From: Hydractinia symbiolongicarpus
Lineage: Eukaryota > Cnidaria > Hydrozoa > Anthoathecata > Hydractiniidae
Direction: 5' to 3'
Assembly (NCBI RefSeq): GCF_029227915.1
Contig: NC_079876.1
Coordinates: 27,129,828-27,193,827, forward strand
Length of the DNA: 64,000 nt
The notes beneath the pieces were generated by a model, which was not told the DNA's origin, ran no database searches, and worked only from the letters and a program-made list of their open reading frames with translations. Below, one piece after another: positions 1-14,200 of the stretch. The translations under genes and the position numbers were made by a program. Numbering within the stretch: position 1 is the first letter of the stretch; each line of letters begins with the position of its first letter.

Positions 1-507
1 ACTTTTGAATGTTTTGTGTAATGCATGCTTATGCTCCTGAGGCGTAAAATCTTGGTTAGGTTGCTCTGAATCATGATCTTCCTTTGCCTCCTCCTTGACC
101 TGGCCAATCAGTGTCTTCTTGGCACCATTATATAGTGAAAGTATTCGTGTTTTTATCGATGTATATATACTTTGTACTGGTTTCTTGATACTCTTTGGTA
201 CATGTGATAGTAACCACTCTGACCACTCCCGCAGCTTACTTTTAACTACTGGACGAGTTCTCTTCAGCTCCTGACGTTCAAACTCATTCATTTCCTCAAA
301 AGTGGGAACGTAAGGCTCGATGTTGTTCTTAATAGGACGTGATCTATCCATCTCTTGTTTTTCAAAAATGTCCATGGCTTGTGGTGAGAATGGCTGTGTA
401 TCTAATAAAGAAATAAGGTTTGCTTTGCGTAATTTTGAATAACCCGTCAGCCCACGGTTTTTCGCGATGACGTGTAATTGTTTTACGGTATTTGAATTTA
501 AATCCAT
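1..507 (-). CDS. Partial protein with N-terminal Rho-N/SAP-like motif, probably mobile-element encoded
   Basis: An open frame runs from an ATG at 507 (context GGAGATGG) off the left edge, giving 169 codons without a stop. Residues 1-36 (start MDLNSNTVKQLHVIAKNRGL, then a TGYSKLRKANLISLL-like segment) look like a Rho-N/SAP-type helical nucleic-acid-binding motif. The rest is basic and Lys/Arg/Glu rich, with a DRSRPIKNN segment and a WSEWLLSHVPKSIKK segment. I recall similar Rho-N-headed proteins as high-copy families in cnidarian genomes, apparently tied to large DNA transposons, but I cannot name the element. It could also be a host gene. No splice site is needed inside the visible part. The upstream region (530-760) carries duplicated promoter-like sequence. 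Function unknown; coding status fairly likely because of length, composition and motif. Confidence 0.55.
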   Translation of the reverse strand, partial: MDLNSNTVKQLHVIAKNRGLTGYSKLRKANLISLLDTQPFSPQAMDIFEKQEMDRSRPIKNNIEPYVPTFEEMNEFERQELKRTRPVVKSKLREWSEWLLSHVPKSIKKPVQSIYTSIKTRILSLYNGAKKTLIGQVKEEAKEDHDSEQPNQDFTPQEHKHALHKTFKS

Positions 508-529
508 CTCCTTTATTATATATATTTAA

Positions 530-760
530 TTTCAATCAGCAAAATTTCTAGCACGGTCATATTTTTGAGTAAGGGAATTTCCCTTTACTCATATTCTGTC
601 TAATATGAATATATATCATTTCATATGATTATGTGTTGGTTATTGGCATATTCATATTATTATGTGTTGGTGACTGGCATTATTGGGAATTTCCCTTACT
701 CATATTCTGTATAATATAAATATATACTATATATGCTATTACGCATGCGTTGATGACGTC
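530..760. promoter_or_regulatory. Duplicated promoter-like region with two GGGAATTTCCC palindromes
   Basis: Directly upstream of the minus-strand ORF starting at 507. GGGAATTTCCC occurs at 573-583 and 685-695, each followed by a near-identical actcatattctgt(c/a)taatat block. Between them a second short unit (attatgtgttgg..tggcat) is repeated at about 628-650 and 657-680. A TGACGTC motif lies near 752. The 11-mer is a perfect palindromic match to the NF-kappaB consensus, but tandem duplication of the block could explain both copies without function. Seen: duplication and motif. Inferred: promoter role. Confidence 0.3.
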
Positions 761-1300
761 GACTGTGCCAGTGTGACTCTGGCTCTAATCCAGGTCAAAT
801 TCTTACGTTTAGTCAAAGGTACTAAAATCAAAATCAGCAGGTAGGCTAACAAAGGCGCTTTGCATAAACGAATAGGTCCAATCATCTCAAACCTCGATCC
901 CACTCACATCGAGTGTCTGTTTTTGTATATAAATCGGTATATATAAATTGTTCGTCAGACATGTCAATAAACGCAGCGCTGGTGAAAACAACAGCATTCT
1001 TTCCCAGAGCTCTTCTGAAAATTTGTTCTACTTTGTCAATCGGAATGAGAAAAAGCTCCTGATGAATAAAATAAGAGGTAAATAACAATTGAATTTACCA
1101 GTATAGCACTTCCTGCAGGAGTTTTCCCTATTACGGAATAAATGCGTATCAATTGCAACCTTACTGTCCACAAAAACTTGACGCTCGCCCCTTTAAACCA
1201 GCTATATTAGTTAAATGGTGCTGACATAACTATTCATCCACTCAGGGTGCGCCTAATTCAGCGTGTATGTCTGAGGGGTATCTTGCTAAAGGTACATTTG

Positions 1301-1410
1301 TTATTTCCCCAGGATAGCCTCTTCAGTTCTTATTTGTACTGCTATCAACGAGGGTTCTGCGAAGGATCTTAGTGCATTATAAGCTCCCATTTAGAGCTAC
1401 AAAAGTGGTG
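1301..1410 (-). repeat. 3' fragment of tRNA-derived SINE (same family as 30134-30451)
   Basis: Read on the minus strand, this stretch matches the body of the full-length SINE at 30.1-30.4 kb: the run from GTAGCTC.AAATGGGAGCTT through CTTCGCAG, CCTCGTTGATAGCAGTAC and GAACTGAAGAGGCTATCCTGG is shared with scattered substitutions. The tRNA-like head is missing, so this is a 5'-truncated or decayed copy. Confidence 0.7.
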
Positions 1411-2019
1411 CAAGCACAGACAACTGACAATAAATGCATTTTTCGCAAATAATTAATAAAATTAATTATTTAATATTGCTACAAGCAATCTATTCTGTTT
1501 CTTAGCAAGTAAAGGTTTACCTACCAAACACGCCGTCATCTTCAAAATCTTAAGCAATGTCAAGTACAAATTGCCTGCGTGTCAAAAAGGGCTCTCCTTT
1601 AAACGGCAACCTGGTGCGCAGGAGTTTTCGCCTCTTCGAAATGCAGCTTGTTTCAGGGTCTTTTTCGCCGTAAATTAAGCACTGGTGGCTTTAAAATCAT
1701 GCAACAAATCCTGAGGAAGAGGGTAGCTGCAATGCATTACCTGAACCATACCAGAGAAAGAAACTTTGCTATTCGTTAGATTAGACTATTGCTTGATTTA
1801 TTTCCATTTATATGTGTGTAAAATTTATAAAATGCATAAACATTTTATTAAAAATAAAACTTGCACTTACTTAAAATATAAAAAAAAATTTTTTAAAAAA
1901 ATTCGTTCTCTGAGGAAACAAGTTTTTTTTTTAAACATATTTAGTTGAAAATTTGAGTAAAAAAGTCGACAAAATAAATATAATCGTTAAGTCATGCATA
2001 AATAAGTCTTCTCTTCGTC

Positions 2020-2025
2020 TTTATT
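2020..2025 (-). terminator. Possible polyadenylation signal of the CTH gene
   Basis: tttatt on the plus strand reads AATAAA on the minus strand, about 180 nt downstream of the CTH stop codon. AT-richness makes chance occurrence common. Confidence 0.3.
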
Positions 2026-2204
2026 TTTCCGTTCAATTTTTACGACATTCGTGTATTTAAACCTAAAAAGAAGAGAGACAACTAAGAATATTACTCCAAA
2101 TAACTGGATGTTTCCCTAATTCTCCCTTCATGCTTGCAACAATAGAAAACGTTGACGTGGTTTAAATCTATTCTGCTCACGTAAAAACGAATCAACGAAT
2201 TAAA

Positions 2205-5200
2205 TTAGAGAAGCATTTTTTCTGTTTCTTTCAAGGGAAATTTATTTTTTGGATTCTGATTTTCTCGCCTTACATTTTGAGCTGCTTTTAAAGCATTGTC
2301 TAAATCTTCAATGAGATCTTCCACATCTTCCAAACCAACCGAGAGCCGAATCTAAAAAACAAAGTTAACAATATGAAATTAGCAAACAAGCGTGATTTTT
2401 TTAGATATAAATATATAAATATGAATCTTACGAATGTGTCGGAAATTCCAAGTTTTTTACGGTCCTCCGGTTCAACCGATGCATGAGTCATGATTGCTCT
2501 AAACACAATGTTTTTAAAAGTGTTACCACAGTCTCTTAGCACCTTGCGCGTTTATTTGGACATAAACAACGTCCTTAACGGGGGAAAAACACGGAAGAAA
2601 GTGACTAATTTTGAGGGTCGGGACTAAAGGGACAAAAATTTCCCCCGACTTCCGTAATCCCTAATAATTCTCTCTGACTAACTTTAAGATGACCATTAAA
2701 CTTTTTACCAGCGCAATTATTGCATTTTCATACAACTAATAAACTTGAAGAAATTTCACAGCAATGTTTTTTTTTAAGAAATTGAATATCTCATGTGTTT
2801 TTTTTGGAGGAAGTGACTAATACTATACATTGGTGAAAACCAGAAAAATAAAGTTATTAAAGTTAATAGTCTGTCAAGTAAATCGGGTAGTTTCAGTAGA
2901 GGTTAGCGCACAATAATACAGCCATCCACTATTATGCGGAAAACTTTACATTCAAAACACAATTTGTAGAAATTCATAGCACTTACGGATGTTCAAGAAG
3001 ACTTTCAAAACCACCCAAACTTTCAGCAAGATAGAAGATCTGAAAAAAAGGATAAGGTCGTAAACGTAATTAAAATAAAAAAAACATAGTAATAGAACCG
3101 TGAGAATGCAAGCTTTACATGGACTGCAGGCAGCCAGCCATATATTGGACATACCTTTACTGCCTTCAAAAAAGCTTTCGCTGTTTCCAAGTTTCCTTTT
3201 ATGGTAAAAGAAATCATTCCACTGTAGCCACGACACTGCTTTTGAATGAGTTTGTACTGCGGATGAGATTCAAGTCCTGTGGAGAGAAAATGATAACTTT
3301 AGCCTTTAATTCTAGACTAAATCTCTTACTACAAATAAATGTGTGCAGGGCCGGAGCAGGCGCCAAGTTAGTTTTTTTGAGAATTCACTATCGTATGAAA
3401 TTCTTTTGCGCTAGGGAAATTTTTTTTAAACCCTCTGACTTTGTAAAAGTACTAACCTATCCAACCAAAATGTAGAAACAAAATAGAGGAAATGTTGAAT
3501 TGTAATTTGCAAATCTTGTACATTCACAAAAACCGCACCGGGGTAAGACTTTTTCTTGCTTTATTCAGCTAAAGTAGGCTTCCTGTGGGATGAGGATTGG
3601 GACGATGTTTTTTTATACAGTTCTGTGATAGGAGTTGATGCCAAAATGAAAATTCAAATTCTGTTACCCAAAAGAATTGATGTAAATTATATTTTTAAAC
3701 AAACTGACAACATAAATTTTGTTCAGCCTCACCCTGGGTTAATTTACATACGTATTCAGATACTTAAATTTTTTGGCATATATAGGAAGTATTCCAGAGT
3801 GAATGGAAAACAGCATACATATGTGAAAAGGTATAAATTTTTTTTCATAGATAAATAAGAAGTTAAAAAATGCGGTTTTGACGATAATTTTTAATTTACT
3901 CAATTGATGACATTTACTTTTTTGGCCTCTTTTATCTGTGTATATATTGTGATTTTTAATTTACTTATAGTGTTTCTAGTGTCATTTTTATCCTGTATAA
4001 AGACTCGTAAATAATAATAACAGATATATCTCGAAAAAACGAGGTTGTAAATTTTTCATAAAATAGTGCCGCTTAAGAACTCCTAAAAACAACGTGATAA
4101 AAAAACGTACCAGGGTATGTAATTGACTCCACCATTGGATGCTTCTCCAGAAACTTCGCGATGGCGATAGCATTTTGTTGATGTCTTTCCATGCGGACAT
4201 GCAATGTTTTTGCACCTCGGTTGGCAAGGTAACAATCAAAAGGACTGGGAACGATACCAGCAGCTAAAACAGTTCGCGATTACAGATCAGACAAAAACAG
4301 TGTAACTACAGTGCTAACTTGTAGTATTGGCTCCTAGACAACCCAGGACCAAGTAAAATTCTATAAAGGGTAAACCAGCGGATTTAAAAGCTCTATTTAC
4401 AGCCTAAAGAAACCGCATGAGCAACTTTCGCGTTCGTCACATTTTTAAAACAAGCTATCTAATTATAATAGAAGAAACTTTTATGAATTGCACAAACAAA
4501 AACAGCCATTTGTTATGTTTTATGTTTAGCACTGTGGTTCGTGAGTCTGGGTTTTATACGGTGTGTCCCGTGTTATTGTTCAAACACGTTTTTTTGTATC
4601 TAAAATTAGTTTACGCTGAGCATACAAAAGAAAAAATTTAGTATTCTCTGTGTGCAGCTCCATAATACCATTCGCGAATGCTTTTCTCCAAAAAAAATTC
4701 TCTGAGTCGGCAAATTTTCCGTGAAATGTGGTGAAATATTTGCATAGACATATAGACGCATAGACGTTTCCCATCATTTTTTTTTCGAAAAACAAAAGAA
4801 TAAATCCATCCTCAGTAGGGGACATTGCTTTCAAACGTAAACCTTCTTTTTAGCGACACATTTGAAAGCTTATAAAACATAATGTTTAAAATTAATATAT
4901 CGGAAAAAAATTTCACAAAAATTGATCCGAGACCTTCTAGGTTTTGACTCCGATTAAAGCAACTTCAATATGTTTAATTCAATATTGCAAACAGGAAATG
5001 CAACGACAATAACTTAAAAAGTTTGCAATGACTAAAACATACAGAAGAACAGTTGTCGAAAGCATCGACTTTACCTCAGTGAAAACACGAACACATTTAT
5101 AAAAAAGAAAAACAAAGTGAATGTACCATTTTGCAAATACTTCAGTTTTTCGTACAACTTCTCATCATTCATAACCATGACTCCCATAACGCAATCGCTA

Positions 5201-8200
5201 TGACCTATAAAAGAAAAAATGTTAATCGCGTAAAATTCTACTCTAGAGTACAACACAATTAGGTCATATGTCCCACGACAATGAATTTTGAACACAAAAA
5301 TTAAAAGGGCAAGTTAAAGTTAGAGCGGAAATGGCGTTTTTAGGAAAAAAAACTGTTAAAATAAAATCCTTAGTTTTTTTTAAAAAATGAAGAGTGGTTA
5401 CGAAGCATTGTCAAATTATATACCTAACGATAAGGATCAATTTAGTGTCAGTACTAGAACTTGCATGTCTTTTTGTTAGATCTTCCTGTGTAAGGCATTC
5501 TTAAAAAAGGAAACCAATGTTCAATTAACAGAAATGAGGTATGACTATTATACGGCTCTAAGTGTAAAATATAGTTGTGGATTGCTTCGAGAAAACAAGC
5601 ATTTGAATAAAATCAAGATTAACATACATTAAAAGTACCAGTGAAAGTACACTGATAAAAAAATTGGACTAACCATTGATGTACTTTGTTACTGAATGCA
5701 AGACGACATCAGCACCCCAAATTAAAGGACGCTGAAATAAATATACAAGTAATGATTTTTATTGATTTCAAGTGCAGTGAAACCTGTGGAATATTTCTCA
5801 CAGCTGAATTTTTAAAAGTGGACATAGAAGGAATGGAGGAAAATACCTGGAAATATGGTGACATAAATGTGTTGTCTACAAGAACTGTGATATCCTAAAA
5901 ATATGCATTATTTAACAAAAGTAAGTGAGGTGTATTGAATAACACTAAAAAAAACAAAAGAATCGTGCTCAAAGAATCAAAAATTTGAAATTACTAGTTG
6001 CAGGGACCCTGTAAAATGATATATATTTCCGAAGGTGTTTGTTTTAAAAATTAGCTTAGTTGTTACTTCTATTGTGTTACTAAAATAATGTCATGTGCTT
6101 TCAACAAACTTTTGAGGAGATATTAGGATCTAAAGCTTTTTTGATCACATCATCAAGCTTTCAGTTCCACATGGGTTGGTTGATCGAGGTCTGGAAATTT
6201 GCCCGAACTTTATCATTTTTGACTTTTAAATTTTAATTTTCTGAAACTAATTTACCATTACACACAAACTCAGTTGTAATCATCAGTTCAGTTGTAAATG
6301 TAGAAAGTCTCAAGTAAAATAAAATTAACTAAAAGACTCAACACTATTATTTCTATTGTTAAATGGAAATACGCTGTTGAAAACAGTCCATAATGCAATA
6401 TTTTGAGTGTAAAAAGTTTTCATAAGATTCTCCTGTACAAGACAGCACTTTTTCTTTTTACTTGGATGCCCATCTTAGACAGATTTAGATTGTATATAAA
6501 CGTTAATGTTAAGCTATTTTTTTCTTGATTTCTAGTTATTTTAATTGCGGTTTGCAGTAGTATTTGAAAGTATCTTTACATAGTTACTTTTTTCAACAGA
6601 CAAGTTGATAGCAAATGCAAAACAAAGATAAACATACTTCATATTTATGTGCAATAGCAGCCACGGCTTCAATATCAACTATCTTCATTGTGGGGTTTGT
6701 AGGAGTTTCAATCCACAGTAACTACAACAACAAAACGGTATATGATTAAAGACATACATTGTTGGCTGTTTAATCTTTCTGCACCATTATTGTACCCATT
6801 TAGGGTAAATTTCCACTACATTAAAATGATGCAAATAATTTTCACCATTATATAATTTTCCTGCTGGGAAAATCTTGAACCAAGCGCAAATTTTATAAGT
6901 TACAGACTTTTCAGGAGAGGCGTGGCAAAGCACACACAAATCTCAACAACACACATTTAAATTGGTTAGGTGATACTAATAATGACAAATTTTAACAGAG
7001 GTTGATCATTATAGCAAACAAGAAAGCCCATCTAAAGCACCTGTTGTGTGGTTTTTCTGCAAAAATCTTCTTGAGAAAGGTTGATGCACAACTTTCTCAC
7101 TATTGAAGAGTGGTTTTACCAAAATAATCAGTCCCTTAAAGATATTGTTGTACAAGATAGTTTGTTGTAGAAGGTTTTGTTGCATAATGATTATTTTTTG
7201 TTTTGTGTAGTGTTGGTCCTTTACGGCTAACCTGCCATTTTTTAAATAAAAGTCAGCACGAAGTCTTATTTCTTTAATTAAACATCCATACAACAATTTT
7301 GCATATGCATTGTAAACACACAGGTGTAGACCATGATAGCCTGTAACAAGTTGAAAAAGACAAAAAGAACTTTTCCCCTACATTTATGATAAAAAAAATA
7401 CCTTGGTTACTCCTGGTTTAATATGCTTTTCAACCAAAGCAAGATCTCTCATATCAATGAAATCAAAGTTGATGCCATGTTTTGACAAGACTTTCGAAAA
7501 CAGACGATTGGTGCCTAAAAGAAATTTATTTCTATTTATGGATATGATTCATCAGTTAGTTTGTTCAGTTATATAATTATTTAAAATCAGGTTGTAGCAA
7601 GACCATGCAAGTAAACAGAAATTTTAGTTAACATCTTATGATGCTCTGATTAGTTTACAAAATGTTTTTAAAAAAATTGATTTTTTGCAATGAACTACAA
7701 TTCTTTGATGTTTAAATAACATAATAAATGTGTGGAAAACTAGGATATGCAACAAATAAAAAATGTAATTGACCAAGTAATGAAGACAATTCTTTTCTCC
7801 ATTCACTACCATTTCACTATTAATAGGCAAACAACACAACACTTTATGATAGAATCTGATTATCGCTGCTAAATAATGTAGTGATATTCTGAGCAACTTC
7901 TTGACATGGTAAAAGTGATTCATAAGAACTTTGATATAACAACCTCAATGTTTGGCAGATTGGTAGACTCAATACTTTGTACAATGCAATTATAGTTTTT
8001 TTATACCTCCATAAACATCATCCATGCAAATGACATGAGCACCAGCCTCTAGATAGGTGATCATAGTTGTGCTGGCTCCAAGTCCAGAAGAAAATGCCAG
8101 ACCTAAAAAAGTTGTATAACATTTCACATGTAACATTACAACCATGTTCCAAAAATAACCCATCAACACAACTTCAGAAAGTACAACACTTAGTTAATAT

Positions 8201-11200
8201 GTATATGTAAAGACAACACAAAAGACGTATAACTTAACCAGAGTGGGAAAACAGCATTACTAACCATATTTTCCTCCTTCCATTGATGCAACACATTGTT
8301 CAAAGCATTCTCTGGTAGGATTGCCACTTCGTGAGTATTCATATCCCTACAAAATACAACCTACAGTCAAACTAGATAAGCAATTACATCCATAAGAGAT
8401 GATCACATAATATCTAAATACTATGCACAGAACAACCTGTTTTATTTTACTTAACTAGCACTAAGTCAGAATATTTCAGTAATCCATTACACATAAAAGA
8501 AGCATTATATATTTTACTTAGTATACCGCCCAATTACGTGATTATTTAAACAAGTTGCTCTGGTGCTGAAAGGGCACTGCATACATTTATGGTTTTTACC
8601 GTACCATCACACAATACAACTTGACAAAAATGTTGGTAAATGGACAAGTATTTTTTTAAAGGGTCAAGCGAAAGGAAAATATATAAATAGTTGCAACTTG
8701 TCCCAAATTCCGATTTGAAAATCACCATGTATCTTTTTCTATTTCACGAGAATCAGACCTGTCATTAAAAAAAACTTGGTGAAGTTAATTCAAAGAGGAT
8801 CTGTGAAGGAGAGAGCATTTCCCATTAAAAATAATTTTCTTTAATTTTCCATAATAATAATAATATGGCTTTGCTTTGTATTTAATGAATGATTACAAAG
8901 ATATAATACAATAAAATAATATGCTCTGCAACAAATAGATTTTTCAAATGGCCAACATACCATTATTGTTCGTGTTGCATGCATTAGTGTATACTGCCCT
9001 ATTATCACAACCAACTCTAATATTGTATATTTATTGGTTTTTCACATAAACAGATGCATGAAACATCTAAGTTAATGATGTAACTCCCTCACAAAGCTCT
9101 TTGTTTTACCCTGGTTAGGATGCATGTTAAAATTATTTGAATAAATGGTCTAATATTTAGGAGTGTAAGCAGCACTGAACTTTTAATTAAAAGCTCTGAA
9201 TTAGAACGTTATATGCTTTATTTGAATAAATGGTTTAATATTTAGGAGTGTAAGCAGCACTTAACTTTCAATTAAAAGCTCTGAACTAGAACGTTATATG
9301 CTGACAAAGAGTAGGGTTGTATTCTAAAAGTTTTCTTTACAAATCTTTAATTCCTTTTAAGCCTCGATTTGGAGTAGTTCAACCCATTCGGCACAAAGAC
9401 CTCTAAAAGACGTCATTTAGACATCTTCTTCATTTCTAAAAGACGTCTTTTTAGCGCTGATTTGTCCGTCTATAATGCATTTTTTTAAGCGTCTAAAAGA
9501 GGTCTTTTCAAAGATGCATTTTAAAAGATCTTCTTTAGACATTTTTTTAAAAGACGTCTTTCCAAAGACGTTTTTAAGAAATTCTTTTATGACTCGCCTT
9601 CTTAAAGACGTCTTTTAGACCTTTTACAGATGTAGAACCGACTAAAAATTTTTATTCAACTTTTTAGAAAATATAGGCATTTGATAAATAAATTTAAGAC
9701 GTTTACGTGCATTAATGTTAAAACCCACACTTTTAATAAATTGCAGAAATAACAATATATCAAAGACGACAAATATTTTAAAATGAAAATATTTTGAGCT
9801 TTTCATATCAAACTTGTACAATAAATATATTTTACAATTACATTAAGCAAATATAACCAGATATAAATAAATGAAATATTATTAATAATAAACACTATAC
9901 AATATATTATATTTATTAAATATATTTATCATATATTTACTAATTGAAGAAACAAAAAGAGATATAATAAATGTATAAATGACATTCATAAATGAGTTAA
10001 GTTTAAAGGCTTTTCCTTTGTTTTTTGGAAATTTACCCTTTATGTCTCTGATCCTTAGACTGGGAATGTTCCGCAGCTTGGTCCTAATTATGCGCCACAT
10101 TTCTTGCTCATTCGCATCTTTGAAACGCTTGTTGACATATTCTAGAGAGAGAAAAATAGCTAATTTCTAGATAAATAATGGACTTTTATAGAAACATGGT
10201 CAGTAAATGCTTGGGAAATAGACCGATATTTGAAATTTTGGAATTTTTGACACCTGAGGCTCTGTAATAGCAAAAGGATTAGTACTAAAAACTGCTGTAC
10301 TCTATTCCGAGAATCACAGAACAAAAGTACTTACTTTTTAAACAACAAGTGTCCTGCAGATGCTTTCATTAAAATACCACCAATTCTTAATGGATGTTTT
10401 AATGATCAACTGTTGAAGAACGCATTGAAATAAAAATCTATTATGAAGGGTTGCCAAAATACATTTGTATTTAAAAAAAATTTAAAGTGATAATTACCTC
10501 TTTCAATTTCATGAAAAATTAACTTCCAACAATAATAAACTTGCTAAGTAAGTTTGCGAACACCCCTGTTTTTTTTAATTGAATTTTTCATAGAAAAACA
10601 GCAGTCTTTTGAAAGACCACTTTGGAAGTAGGAGAAGACGTCTTTTAAAAGACACGTTTTAGATGCATTATAGCAAGAAGAGAAAGACGTCTTTTAAAAG
10701 ATATATTCAGGATAACTTTTGGATATCTTTTAAAAAACGTCTTTCAAAAGATCTTCTAAAAGGCATCTAAAATGCGCATACAAGATTCAGATTTATTAAC
10801 ATCTGAAAGATGTATAAAAGATGTCTTTTGAAAGATGTTCTTAAGAAGATGCAATAAAGACATCTGAAGAGCATTTTCTAACAAAAGATTTAAAAAAGAC
10901 ATCTAAAGATGTCCTAAAGACGTCTTGTGCCGGCTGGGAACACGCAGAACAGACAGAAAACAATGATTGCAATACTGGCATGAAAACAGTTTATTTATCC
11001 TAGGAGATTGCGGTAACAGTGACGAGGGTTCCGACTTGCCGAAAACACCTCAAAAACCATGGGTGCTGTCAGCCAACTTCCAGCTTTTTAAAAAAACTTA
11101 AAATTACGCACAGAAAAACTCCAATCAACCCGAAACATTATTACCATGTATAATTTATTCCCACACATATACAACGCTTTTGGAAAGTTGGTGCCCTCTT

Positions 11201-14200
11201 TAACAGTGTGGTATACGCTAAATTAAAAATGTTTTTGGCAGTAAATCAAGTATTATCGACTTATTGATGAGAACAGCACATAACTGTTGTTAGCTACACA
11301 GTGTTACCAGTTAAACCAAGAGGAAACAAGAACACAAATACATGGAATCACAGTCCCGATATTTACTTACACATGCATCTAAGTGATTATGTAATGGCCA
11401 ATGCCCGCACAGAAATGGAGGTAAAAATGTAAACAAACCAAGCAAACACGGAGGAAAACTTTCAAAACAAACAAAATCCACAAGAAAAACGTGGTGGAAA
11501 TTCAGATTTCAACATTTATTCACTATATGTTTTAACCATGCTATACTTGCACAATTTTATTTTAAAGGCGCGTAATCACCCTGTAGGCAACTTTTTTTTG
11601 AGGTACCTATTTTATAGTAAAAATTGAAAGATATGCATGAGAAAACATTATCCTGAAAATTTTATTGAAAACTGACAACCAGGACATGTTCAAATGTTTC
11701 ATAAAAATAGCAAACTCGCCCCATTTTCTCTTAGCCTACAGAACCACCATTACATTTCATTGCACGAATCATGCGATAATAAACGCACGGCAAAATCAAT
11801 CACATGGTTGCTGGATTCATTCCATTACAGAAAAAATAATGAATGAGGGAGAGTATACGTAGCTGTGTTTCCATCGTAATGCTTTTATAAAGGCATCCAC
11901 AAAGTTCCGAAAATGATAAATTAGATAAATCAATTAAAGTTTCTGTGTTATTCTTTATTTTTTAAACGCTCTTTGCAACACTGACCACTTCTTGTTGTTG
12001 TTTCTGAAGACAGCTTCGCCGCGCTAGCTGTCTTACTTTTTGATTATTTTCCTTTGTTCAAACAGTTAGTCGTTTCCTTACACAGACATTATCAGATCTA
12101 GACAATTAGAAAAAAAGAGCCTGATAAGCATTAATTATCATAATTTATAACCACGAGGTAATGCTGGGATATCTTCTTTTTTGTTTTCTTTGTCTGGTCT
12201 CCAAAAACAATGACAGATAGGATAGAAGAAAATTAAATTTTAGTTGAGAAAGTGATATGGATGTTTTTACGCACGCCACTTTTTTAAACAGAACCTAAAT
12301 TTCTTCCCAATTTTTGATGCCATGTTTTGCAAAGATAAAACAAGCCAAAAAGAACAGCATAGGGTGAACGGAGCCGTCCATATTGGCGATTATATCGAAC
12401 TCCATCTCAGAACTCATAAAAAGTTAAGGTCGTTTGTTTACCTACGGTTTCACACAAACATTTTCAAGTCATAACTCTGTCTAAACTTTTAAATAAATAA
12501 ATAAATAAAATGCATATGTTAATTTTTTTCAATGAGGGTGATTTCGCGCCTTTAACATTCACACAAATAAAACATGCATTTAAAGCTTGACTTCTTTTAC
12601 GTACCGCTCCGAGCACAGCATCTATGCGAAACCTTTGTTGTCATTTTTATGCTTGTTTAGCAAAGTAATTTTCAGAAAGGGATTACACAAAGTAGACATG
12701 TACAGGGTGGCCACTCAAAATTAAAAAAAAATCCAAGAACTAATCAAGAACAATTCAAGAACAAAATATTGGTTTTCAAGGACAAAAATAATTTTTAACA
12801 ACTTCAACAAAAGCTAATATCTTGATCAATTCACTGACTTTATACATCAATATAGCATAATCTGTGATAATTTGAACAAAATAAAAGAGTGTAGACATGT
12901 AGAAACCTTGATAATAAAGTTGATATCGTTCCAGAAATCATTCTTTTAGGAGTACATAGTTACTTTGTGTACAAGTTTATAAATACTTATCAGAAAGCTA
13001 GAATTATATAGTAACAAAAGTGTAAAACTAAAAATAACAGAATATAAAAGTCACAAAAATAACAAAGTTCAATAAATAGTGTTCTTCTCTTCTTGTTTCT
13101 AAAATCTATTTATCCAGTATTATGGAAACGGTCCAAAGGATTCTATTTCTTGTGTTTTATAAAACTTTAATTCTCAATTAAAAATAGAACATATATTGTA
13201 TTGTATAAGAAGATCTTCAAATTAGAAAATGAACCAGACAAAATGACGCTAATATGAAGCTAATAAATAATCCATATATCTTGAAATAAACTAATGTCAA
13301 CAAACTACGAGTATTATAGAGGTTATTAGTTTTTGAGATCTTCCTCCAGTTTTTTAATAGCCTCATCTAAATCCACCATTGTCACTTTTTTCTCTGTAAT
13401 GGCTTTTCTGAATGCATTTGCTTTCAGAAACATAGCAATGTCATGGCTAACCTCGCCCTCATCAAGACAGTTGTTCATATCTTTGTTCAATGATCGAATA
13501 CATGTATCTACCTCCATTCGTTTGCGTTTCACACTATCAATCTCATATGCTATTATCTTTCTCTTGTTATTCGCTGCTTCATTTTCTTTTGATTTTTTTA
13601 CTTCTTCAAGGGCAAATACATACCTAGAACGGGCTGTTTTACATGATGTAACCATTTTGGCAGTGATTTCAATATCATGCACATCTTTCTTGCAACACTT
13701 TAAGGCATCATATACCAACCGCTGAGCACATAGTGACTTGTTTTTAAGATTTTCGATAGTGACTTCTTTGTTGATGCTGAATCCTCTCTCGATCTGGCTT
13801 TGTCCATGTGAAATAGTGAAGACCATCACCATGACTTTCCATAAATCTTTGTATTTATCAGAACCGTTTAAATACTCGCGGTAAAAATGATCCAAACGAT
13901 TATCAGAAAGGCTAAAGCCAAGAAACTTATCTTTATGAGTCTTAGCTGTGCGTGAGATGAACTCCTCCAACTGCAACTTGGCATTATCTGCTTCTTTTGA
14001 ATTGATGTGATTTGTTGTGTAAAACTTGTCCACGACCTTTTCAAACTTAAGTAGACAGTTTTTACTTTCAATCATATTCTTTGGAACAAGACTAGACAAA
14101 GATCGAACAAAAAGGTGTTTCAATGGCGATCGTTCTTGTAGCTTTTCAATAATACCTTTAATAAGTGCAGCACATTCTCCTTTAAACTTCAACTTCTTTG

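Larger units (their letters stand above)
508..2204. other. Intergenic stretch, no convincing gene
   Basis: Apart from the promoter-like block (530-760) and the SINE fragment (1301-1410) I see only AT-rich sequence. A 68-codon open frame at 882-1088 (minus) has balanced composition but no recognisable domain and no clear splice partners; it could be a relic exon of the element at the left edge. A tttatt at 2020-2025 reads AATAAA on the minus strand, 180 nt past the CTH stop, and may be its polyadenylation signal. Confidence 0.4.

Noticed and set aside
13333-13725. Plus-strand open frame of 130 codons
   Set aside because: Antisense shadow of the hAT transposase frame.
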